Positions 17,015-21,728 of a stretch of 21,728 bases of DNA are shown here, piece after piece. Source of the DNA: Pseudomonadota bacterium (GTDB taxonomy: Bacteria > Pseudomonadota > Gammaproteobacteria > Xanthomonadales > Xanthomonadaceae); contig JANXZP010000203.1 in NCBI GenBank assembly GCA_025355485.1, forward strand, positions 1-21,728, given 5' to 3'. The number at the start of each line of letters is the position of its first letter. Positions within the stretch are counted from its first letter, which is position 1. Both the position numbers and the translations under genes were made by a program. The notes beneath the pieces are model-generated. The model did no database searches. It was not told the origin of the DNA and saw only the letters and a list, made by a program, of their open reading frames with translations.

Positions 17015-17290
17015 ATGCCTTGCCTGTTTGCTCTCTTCACCCTGTTGACGCCGCGACTCCTGATCCTTGTGCTGTGGTTTTTCGGCCATTGGCTGCGCGT
17101 GGTTCCCGGCACGTTGTGGTTGGTGCTCGGTTTCATCTTCCTGCCGACGACTTTGCTGTGGTACGTCGCGGTGCAGCACTGGTTCGGCGGACAATGGACG
17201 CTGTGTCCGATTGTGGGGCTGGTGGTCGCGCTGATGATCGATGTATCTCCGGCAAGCGGAAGGCGGCGTCGTTCGCGCAACCGAACGTAA
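17015..17290 (+). CDS. Small hypothetical multipass membrane protein
   Basis: A 91-residue, very hydrophobic protein with three segments: about 4-24 (LFALFTLLTPRLLILVLWFFG), 29-53 (VVPGTLWLVLGFIFLPTTLLWYVAV) and 61-77 (WTLCPIVGLVVALMIDV). A basic tail follows (SGRRRRSRNRT) that should stay in the cytosol. The opening LTPRLLILVLWF and the PTTLLWY stretch resemble small uncharacterised membrane proteins common in bacteria; no function is known to me. CGGAG at 17001-17005 upstream of ATG supports the start. It follows the 225-residue membrane protein and ends 17 bases before the convergent TPR gene, with no terminator in that gap. Confidence 0.72.
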   Translation: MPCLFALFTLLTPRLLILVLWFFGHWLRVVPGTLWLVLGFIFLPTTLLWYVAVQHWFGGQWTLCPIVGLVVALMIDVSPASGRRRRSRNRT

Positions 17291-17307
17291 CGGGCTTCGA
17301 CCCCGGC

Positions 17308-18474
17308 TCAATGCACTTGCGTCGGATTGCCTTGCCGTGCGAGCAGGGTGTCCATGGTCTGCTGGTAGCGCGCGCGCAGATGCGGCTGCAATGCCTGCGG
17401 ATCGATCGAGCGCAGGCCCGACATCGCCGCGTCGTATTCGCCGCGTCGACGTGCGAGGTTCGCCACTTCCAGACGCAAACCGGCGTCGCCGGGCGCGACG
17501 GCGAGGCCCGCCGTGATCGCGCGTTCGGCCTCGTCCAGATGGTCGGTCTGGTCGTACACCATTGCGATTTCCGACCACGCTTCGGGATCGCGCGGATTCA
17601 GATCCAGTGCGCGCCGGAACATTCGCAAGGCGCCTTCGGTGTCGCGCCGGTCGTTGCAGAGTCGGCCCTGTTGCAACGGCAAGCGCGGGTTGCGCGGGTC
17701 GAGCGTCGCAGCGCGCTCGTACGACCGCTGCGCTTCGTCGTACCGAAGCAGGATGTGTTCGCACAACGCGAGGTTGAAGCTGGCTTCGGCATGCGTTGGA
17801 TCGATCGCGAGCAGCCGCTGGAAATTTTCCAGCGCTTCGTTCGGCTTGCCCGTCGCCGCCAGCACGATGCCAAGGTTGAGCATGGCCGAGCGGTACGCCG
17901 GGCGCAGGCGCAGCGCATGTCCGTACGCGCGTTCGGCCTGGTCGAGTTCCTGCGCGTCGCGTAGCACATGCGCAAGGTTGTGCCAGGCTTCGGCGTAGTC
18001 GGGAGAAATCCGCACCGCATGCACGAGTTCCGCGCGCGCCGCGGCCGCACGCTGCGCATTGAACAGCGCACGCCCAAGATGGTTGTAAGCCGGCGCGTAC
18101 TCCGGGTCGGCCGATTGCGCGAGTCGGCAGCGCGTCATCGCGCCATTGAGATCGCCGCGCAGGTGGCAGGCGACGGCTTCGTCCACCAGGCCCGACGCGC
18201 TCGCATCGCTGCCGCGTTGGACCAGCAGGCGATGCGCATCCTCGTTCAGGCGCTCACCGATCAAATATTCGCGCAGCATGTCGCCGCAGGCGCGATCCCC
18301 GCAATGCGACCACAGCAGTTCGACCGCTTCGTCCACGCGTCCATCGCCCAGCATCAGGTCGCCCAGCAGCAACGCGGACATGTGCTGGCTAGGGTCGGCG
18401 TCAAGCTTTGCGCGCAGGCGCGATTCGGCCGGTGTGATCGGCTGCGATGGGGTGGGCAGGGATGTGTCTGGCAT
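17308..18474 (-). CDS. Tetratricopeptide-repeat protein
   Basis: A 388-residue protein without signal peptide or membrane segment, so cytosolic. Residues 1-30 are a polar leader, and about 30-110 form helices with an unusual CGDRACGD motif. From about 113 to 350 at least seven TPR units follow, each ending in the typical Asp/Pro turn: SADPEYAPAYNHLGRALF, RISPDYAEAWHNLAHVL, RLRPAYRSAMLNLGIVL, AIDPTHAEASFNLALCE, TLDPRNPRLPLQQGRLC, DLNPRDPEAWSEIAMVY, AVAPGDAGLRLEVANLA. TPR superhelices hold protein partners; nothing in this one shows which. A TAGAAT -10 box upstream supports its own promoter. It is convergent with the small membrane gene and divergent from the 77-residue acidic protein. It could be the N-terminal module of a longer enzyme family, but no catalytic domain is present. 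Confidence 0.88.
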   Translation of the reverse strand: MPDTSLPTPSQPITPAESRLRAKLDADPSQHMSALLLGDLMLGDGRVDEAVELLWSHCGDRACGDMLREYLIGERLNEDAHRLLVQRGSDASASGLVDEAVACHLRGDLNGAMTRCRLAQSADPEYAPAYNHLGRALFNAQRAAAARAELVHAVRISPDYAEAWHNLAHVLRDAQELDQAERAYGHALRLRPAYRSAMLNLGIVLAATGKPNEALENFQRLLAIDPTHAEASFNLALCEHILLRYDEAQRSYERAATLDPRNPRLPLQQGRLCNDRRDTEGALRMFRRALDLNPRDPEAWSEIAMVYDQTDHLDEAERAITAGLAVAPGDAGLRLEVANLARRRGEYDAAMSGLRSIDPQALQPHLRARYQQTMDTLLARQGNPTQVH

Positions 18475-18502
18475 GTGTCGGCGACTGAATTGGGGGCCTT
18501 CT

Positions 18503-18508
18503 ATTCTA
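18503..18508 (-). promoter_or_regulatory. Probable -10 box for the TPR gene
   Basis: Read on the minus strand this is TAGAAT, five of six matches to TATAAT, preceded by CCCT. Transcription would begin near 18496, leaving a leader of about 22 bases. The -35 region is weak (TTTCCG-like about 15-17 bases upstream). Confidence 0.45.
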
Positions 18509-18618
18509 AGGGCCAGCCGACGGCGGAAACGATGACTGAGTCAATGTGTCGGGTTGCACATCCGGAGCGGGTGAAAATCAGGCAAGATGCGCCGGTTGTT
18601 CCAACCTCGGAGGGCGCG

Positions 18619-18852
18619 ATGGCCAGGACACGTGCGGAACTCGACAGCATGCTCGACGAGCTCGATCGCGACTTGCAGATGCTGGTCATGGACGAAACCA
18701 GTAGCGAGGATCTGTGGCAGGTGTTCGCGGGGCAGGCGGATGCGATCGAAGCGAGCGCGGGCGCCGACGACATCGCGCATGTGCGCAGCCGCATGAACGA
18801 CATCCTCGCGACCCAGGGCATTTCCGCGCCCGATGCAGAAACCGAATCCTGA
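18619..18852 (+). CDS. Small acidic hypothetical protein
   Basis: A 77-residue cytosolic protein, acidic (many Asp/Glu, few Lys/Arg) and predicted almost entirely helical: RAELDSMLDELDRDLQMLVM, SEDLWQVFAGQADAIEAS, AHVRSRMNDILATQG. The heptad-like spacing of Leu/Met in the first helix suggests dimerisation or binding to a partner. I recognise no family. GGAGG at 18609-18613, five bases before ATG, is a strong ribosome site and fixes the start within a longer open frame. It lies divergent from the TPR gene (144 bases between starts) and convergent with the kinase gene (38 bases between stops). Confidence 0.72.
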   Translation: MARTRAELDSMLDELDRDLQMLVMDETSSEDLWQVFAGQADAIEASAGADDIAHVRSRMNDILATQGISAPDAETES

Positions 18853-18890
18853 AACGCATATCGACGCCGCCGGATCAGGCCCGCGACCCA

Positions 18891-20144
18891 TCACAAACTG
18901 TGCCACCAGCGCGATAGCCAGCCTCGCTTGGGCGGTGGCTTGCGATGAGCGGATGCGCGCTTTGCATGAGTCGCGCGTTTCGTCGATGGCTGCTTGTCGG
19001 GCACGGCTGGTTTGGTTTGCGGCGAGTCGTTCGCGGGCGCGCTATCGGGCACCGCTTTGCCTGGATCGTTCGTCGGCGGCGTAGTCGTGGCGGTGTGCGC
19101 GACGGGCTGCACTGTCGCGACCGGCGGCGAAGCGAACATCGGCAGCCGATCTCGCCCCGCATACAAGCCGATCACGACCAACAGCGCAGCGCCGAGCGCC
19201 AGCAGGCGCGGCCGTTTCCAGCCAGAACCTTCGATCGTGCGATCGAACGTGCGCAGCACCCGACTGGACAGCGCATTGCCGCTGCGGCCGCCGATGCGAT
19301 CGAGCGCCTGCAACATCTGTTGGGCATCGTCGAAACGCTGGCTCGGCGACTTGGCCATGGCGCGATCGATGAAAGCCTGCCAATGGTGGCGGACTGCAGG
19401 CAGGCGCGGCACCGCGTTGTGCATGTGCATCAAGGCCAGCGCAAGCGGATCGGATGCGCGGAACGGCAGCTGGCCAGTCATCAGTTCATAAGCCAGCACG
19501 CCGACGCTGTACAGGTCGGCGCGGCCGTCCACGACATCGCCGCGCGCCTGTTCCGGCGCCATGTATCCGGAACTGCCGACCGCAAAGCCGGCATTGGTGA
19601 TGCGCGAAGGGTCCGTTCGTGACAACGCGATGCCGAAATCGGTCAGTTGCGGACGATCGGAGCTGTCGAACAGGACGTTTTCGCGCTTCACGTCGCGATG
19701 CACGATGCCGCGTGCGTGCGCGTAGTCCAGCGCGGATAGCAGCGCGCGCAGCACATCGACGATGCCAGGTTCGTCGTCGCGCAAGTCGCGTTGTGCAAGG
19801 TCGCCGTTGGGCAGGTACGACATGCTGTAGTACATGCGTCCGTCGCCGGTGCGGCCGACTTCGTGGATGTTGACGATGCTCGGGTGGGTGAGCCTGGCGA
19901 TGGTGCGCGCTTCGTTCTCGAAACGTTGCTTGCTTATTTCATCGGCGAGCGCCGCGCGTTCCATCACCTTGATGCCGACCGGGCGATCCAGCGATTCCTG
20001 CACCGCGAGGTACACCGTGGCCATGCCGCCCTGGCCGAGCCGCTTCTGGAAACGGTAACCGGAGACATCGGGAAACTGTGCCGCGTTGTCGGGCATCGAC
20101 GCGACCATGTTCTGCGGATCGAATGGATTGCTGAGATCCCGCAT
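18891..20144 (-). CDS. Transmembrane Hanks-type serine/threonine protein kinase
   Basis: This 417-residue protein has a complete kinase domain (about 30-283), one membrane helix (about 314-329, LLALGAALLVVIGLY) and a roughly 85-residue Pro/Thr/Lys-rich tail predicted to be periplasmic. Catalytic features: glycine loop LGQGGMATVY (36-45), K59 (VGIKVM, with Gly for the usual Ala), helix-C E78, HRDVKREN with D151 and N156, DFG at 169-171, and APEQARG at 196-202. The tail has no PASTA domain and ends in a cationic Trp-rich segment (KRGWLSRWWHSL). The R before catalytic D151 marks an RD kinase, likely activated by autophosphorylation. ATG at 20144 is chosen; in-frame ATGs at 20108 and 20096 also precede the kinase domain, and none has a strong ribosome site. 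No cognate phosphatase is seen. Confidence 0.92.
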   Translation of the reverse strand: MRDLSNPFDPQNMVASMPDNAAQFPDVSGYRFQKRLGQGGMATVYLAVQESLDRPVGIKVMERAALADEISKQRFENEARTIARLTHPSIVNIHEVGRTGDGRMYYSMSYLPNGDLAQRDLRDDEPGIVDVLRALLSALDYAHARGIVHRDVKRENVLFDSSDRPQLTDFGIALSRTDPSRITNAGFAVGSSGYMAPEQARGDVVDGRADLYSVGVLAYELMTGQLPFRASDPLALALMHMHNAVPRLPAVRHHWQAFIDRAMAKSPSQRFDDAQQMLQALDRIGGRSGNALSSRVLRTFDRTIEGSGWKRPRLLALGAALLVVIGLYAGRDRLPMFASPPVATVQPVAHTATTTPPTNDPGKAVPDSAPANDSPQTKPAVPDKQPSTKRATHAKRASAHRKPPPKRGWLSRWWHSL

Positions 20145-20183
20145 GGCGGGCGTCCGGTGGCCTTCCCGATCGGTAGCGCGCGC

Positions 20184-20212
20184 AGCATACGACAGCCTGC
20201 GGCAGGCCGGAA
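20184..20212 (-). promoter_or_regulatory. Possible promoter for the kinase gene
   Basis: On the minus strand TATGCT (20189-20184) is a fair -10 box, and TTCCGG (20212-20207) lies 17 bases upstream as a weak -35. The start would be near 20177, about 33 bases before the chosen kinase ATG. This is independent of the tRNA transcript, which ends at the terminator upstream. Confidence 0.33.
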
Positions 20213-20251
20213 GCGCGCTGTCGCACACTTTCGCAGTGGTGGCCAAGAAAC

Positions 20252-20280
20252 AAAAAACCCGCCAGGAGAGCGGGTTTTTT
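20252..20280 (-). terminator. Intrinsic terminator of tRNA-Leu
   Basis: AAAAAACCCGC (20252-20262) and GCGGGTTTTTT (20270-20280) form an 11-bp stem with loop CAGGAGA. On the minus strand the hairpin directly follows the tRNA and ends in a T-run, so it stops the tRNA transcript before the kinase gene. The symmetrical A- and T-runs make it able to work in both directions. Confidence 0.92.
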
Positions 20281-20281
20281 A

Positions 20282-20368
20282 TGGTGCCCAGAAGAGGACT
20301 CGAACCTCCACGAAGTTGCCCCCGCTAGCACCTGAAGCTAGTGCGTCTACCAATTCCGCCACCTGGGC
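20282..20368 (-). tRNA. tRNA-Leu, anticodon CAG
   Basis: On the minus strand an 87-base cloverleaf is complete. The acceptor stem is GCCCAGG with TCTGGGC, the discriminator is A and the CCA end is encoded. The D arm contains GGCGGAATTGGTAGACGC, close to E. coli tRNA-Leu. The anticodon stem is CTAGC/GCTAG with loop TTCAGGT, giving anticodon CAG (complement at 20332-20334), which reads CUG. A long variable arm, typical of class II tRNAs, and a T arm with loop TTCGAGT follow. CUG is a major leucine codon in this G+C-rich genome. The gene stands alone with its own promoter and terminator. Confidence 0.97.
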
Positions 20369-20401
20369 AGGTGCCGCCCGCAGAGCGCGAGCGAGTCGCA
20401 T

Positions 20402-20430
20402 AAGGTAATGATGCGGCGCCTGCTTGTCAA
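20402..20430 (-). promoter_or_regulatory. Promoter of tRNA-Leu
   Basis: On the minus strand a perfect -35 TTGACA (20430-20425), a 17-base spacer and TACCTT (20407-20402) as -10 are followed by a G+C-rich discriminator (GCGAC). Transcription would start near 20395 with a leader of about 27 bases. Strong -35 and G+C-rich discriminator are typical of growth-rate-controlled stable RNA promoters. Confidence 0.75.
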
Positions 20431-20460
20431 TTTTGCGGCGAACGTACATGCCCTGCGGTG

Positions 20461-20466
20461 TACCAT
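20461..20466 (+). promoter_or_regulatory. Possible -10 box placed for a leaderless rnr mRNA
   Basis: TACCAT matches TATAAT at four positions and lies seven bases before the rnr ATG, so transcription would begin at or next to the A of the start codon. No Shine-Dalgarno is seen upstream of rnr. No good -35 is found. Confidence 0.3.
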
Positions 20467-20472
20467 CTGCGC

Positions 20473-21728
20473 ATGGCCAAACCACCGAAATCCGCGTCCG
20501 GCAAGGGCGCGCGCAAGTCCGCCGGCGGCAGCAAGCAAGGCAAAACGAGTCAGGGCAAGGGCAAGCAGGGCGCCGGCAAGGCGATGAAACGCCCGCCGTG
20601 GATGCCTGAGCCCACGGATGCGCCGCCGGCTCGCGTACCGCGCCGCCAAGACACGATTCCATCGCCCTCACCTTTGCCGCGCAGTTCTGATCCGCACGCC
20701 GGACGCGAGGCAAGCCGTTACGAGCGACCGATCGCGAGCCGCGAGGCGATCCTCGCATTCCTCGTCGACAGCGACGGTCCGCAGAGCGCCGAGGAAATCG
20801 CGCGCGCGCTGGACCTGCACGCGCCGGATCATTTCGACGCGCTTGGCAAGCGTCTGGCCGCGATGCTGCGCGACGGACAACTGCTGGCGAATCGTCGCGG
20901 AGCGTATGCGGTCGCGAAAAAACTCGATCTGGTTCCGGGCACGGTGATCGCGAATCCGGAAGGTTTTGGCTTCCTGCGTCCGGAAGGCGGCGGCGACGAC
21001 CTGTTCCTGCCGCCGAACGAATTGCGCAAGGCGATGCACGGCGACCGCGTGCTCGCGAGCGTCACCGGCGTGGACTTCCGTGGGCGGCGTACCGGGGCGA
21101 TCGTCGAAGTGCTCGAACGCCGCGTCAGTCGCGTGACCGGTCGTTACGCGCAGCGCGACGGCATCGGTTACGTCGTGCCCGACGACAAACGCGTATTGCA
21201 GGACATCCTGATACCGCCGGGATCGAGCAACGGTGCGCGCGAGGGACAGCTCGTCGTCTGCGAACTCGTGCCGCACGCGGAAGCTGCCAAGCCAGATCAT
21301 CGCCGGCAGCCATTCGGACGCGTGCTGATCGTACTCGGCGACAAACTCACGGCATCGCTCGCGGTGCAAGCGGCGATCCATGGCCACGGATTGCCGTACG
21401 AGTTTTCGCAGGAAGTGCTCGCTGAAGCGGCTGCGGTGCCGATCACAGTCGATGCGCAGACCGCGGCGCAACGCATTGATCTGCGCGAACTACCGCTGGT
21501 CACGATCGACGGCGAGGACGCCAAGGATTTCGACGATGCGGTGTACTGCGAACCGAACCGCAATGGCTTCCGTTTGGTCGTCGCGATCGCGGACGTCTCG
21601 TCCTACGTGAAGCCAGGCACGCCGCTCGACGACGAGGCGCAATTGCGCGCGACGTCGGTTTATTTCCCCGGCTTCGTGGTGCCGATGTTGCCGGAGACGC
21701 TGTCGAACGGGATCTGTTCGCTGAAGCC
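20473..21728 (+). CDS. rnr: Ribonuclease R, N-terminal part (3' end outside window)
   Basis: RNase R is a processive 3'-to-5' exoribonuclease that degrades structured RNA, including rRNA and tmRNA-tagged messages. The visible 418 residues begin with a Lys/Gly/Ser-rich basic extension (about 1-40) and a Pro-rich linker. The winged-helix domain follows (PIASREAILAFL to RRGAYAV, about 87-152), then cold-shock domains (VIANPEGFGFLRPEGGGDDLF). The start of the RNB catalytic domain is DGEDAKDFDDAVYCE, with magnesium ligands D346, D352, D354 and D355, and then ADVSSYVKPGTPLDDEA. The frame is open to the window edge. The ATG has no clear ribosome site, but the frame upstream has no better start. The gene is divergent from tRNA-Leu. 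In E. coli rnr lies near purA; here about 5.7 kb separates them. Confidence 0.95.
   Translation, partial: MAKPPKSASGKGARKSAGGSKQGKTSQGKGKQGAGKAMKRPPWMPEPTDAPPARVPRRQDTIPSPSPLPRSSDPHAGREASRYERPIASREAILAFLVDSDGPQSAEEIARALDLHAPDHFDALGKRLAAMLRDGQLLANRRGAYAVAKKLDLVPGTVIANPEGFGFLRPEGGGDDLFLPPNELRKAMHGDRVLASVTGVDFRGRRTGAIVEVLERRVSRVTGRYAQRDGIGYVVPDDKRVLQDILIPPGSSNGAREGQLVVCELVPHAEAAKPDHRRQPFGRVLIVLGDKLTASLAVQAAIHGHGLPYEFSQEVLAEAAAVPITVDAQTAAQRIDLRELPLVTIDGEDAKDFDDAVYCEPNRNGFRLVVAIADVSSYVKPGTPLDDEAQLRATSVYFPGFVVPMLPETLSNGICSLK

Noticed and set aside
16223..17764. 513-residue open frame on the minus strand
   Set aside because: Arg/His-rich composition without motifs, antisense to two membrane genes and overlapping the TPR gene in another frame; typical of spurious frames in G+C-rich DNA.
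18554..18588. TTGCAC with CAAGAT as a promoter for the small acidic gene
   Set aside because: Spacing of 23 bases is too long and nearer -10 candidates are poor; no promoter could be chosen.
20282..20368. tRNA-Leu as an integration site with a genomic island
   Set aside because: No integrase gene and no second copy of the tRNA 3' end noticed within the window.

Overview
The window is G+C-rich chromosomal DNA (67% in 5641-5700, a line I counted) with dense, mostly co-directional genes. Protein content and gene order point to a gammaproteobacterium of the Xanthomonadales/Lysobacterales type, perhaps Rhodanobacteraceae. That placement is inference from synteny (pcm-yqaA-nlpD; rlmE-ftsH-folP-miaA-hfq-hflX-hflK-hflC-DUF2065-purA; tRNA-Leu beside rnr), not from a marker phylogeny.

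Layout. (1) 1-2083: the end of pcm, a YqaA/DedA-type membrane protein and the lipoprotein nlpD, in a tight operon. (2) 2091-3617: three accessory genes where enterobacteria and pseudomonads have rpoS: a small membrane protein, a DUF1801 protein and a secreted SH3-like Cys-containing protein of lower G+C. They end at a REP-like palindrome. (3) 3684-4371, minus strand: Mth938-like protein and yhbY, divergent from rlmE. (4) 4442-13137: a long plus-strand core block: rlmE, ftsH, folP, miaA, hfq, hflX, hflK, hflC, DUF2065. It joins two clusters that are far apart in E. coli and puts the FtsH protease about 4 kb from its partners HflK and HflC. Ribosomal RNA modification (RlmE), tRNA modification (MiaA), small-RNA biology (Hfq), ribosome rescue (HflX) and membrane proteolysis (FtsH/HflKC) are thus side by side. 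(5) 13138-13478: a terminator, then a strongly structured leader ahead of purA. (6) 14865-20144: accessory genes on both strands: an outer-membrane beta-barrel protein, a small disordered protein, two adjacent membrane proteins, a TPR protein, a 77-residue acidic protein and a transmembrane Hanks-type Ser/Thr kinase. (7) 20252-21728: tRNA-Leu(CAG) with clear promoter and terminator, divergent from the 5' part of rnr (RNase R), which runs off the end.

The best candidates for something undescribed are RNA-level structures (9417-9496 between hfq and hflX; 13304-13431 before purA; the terminator 8 bases before folP), the kinase/acidic-protein/TPR neighbourhood, and the unassigned membrane gene pair at 16292-17290. 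I saw no CRISPR array, insertion sequence, prophage gene, replication origin or rRNA gene.
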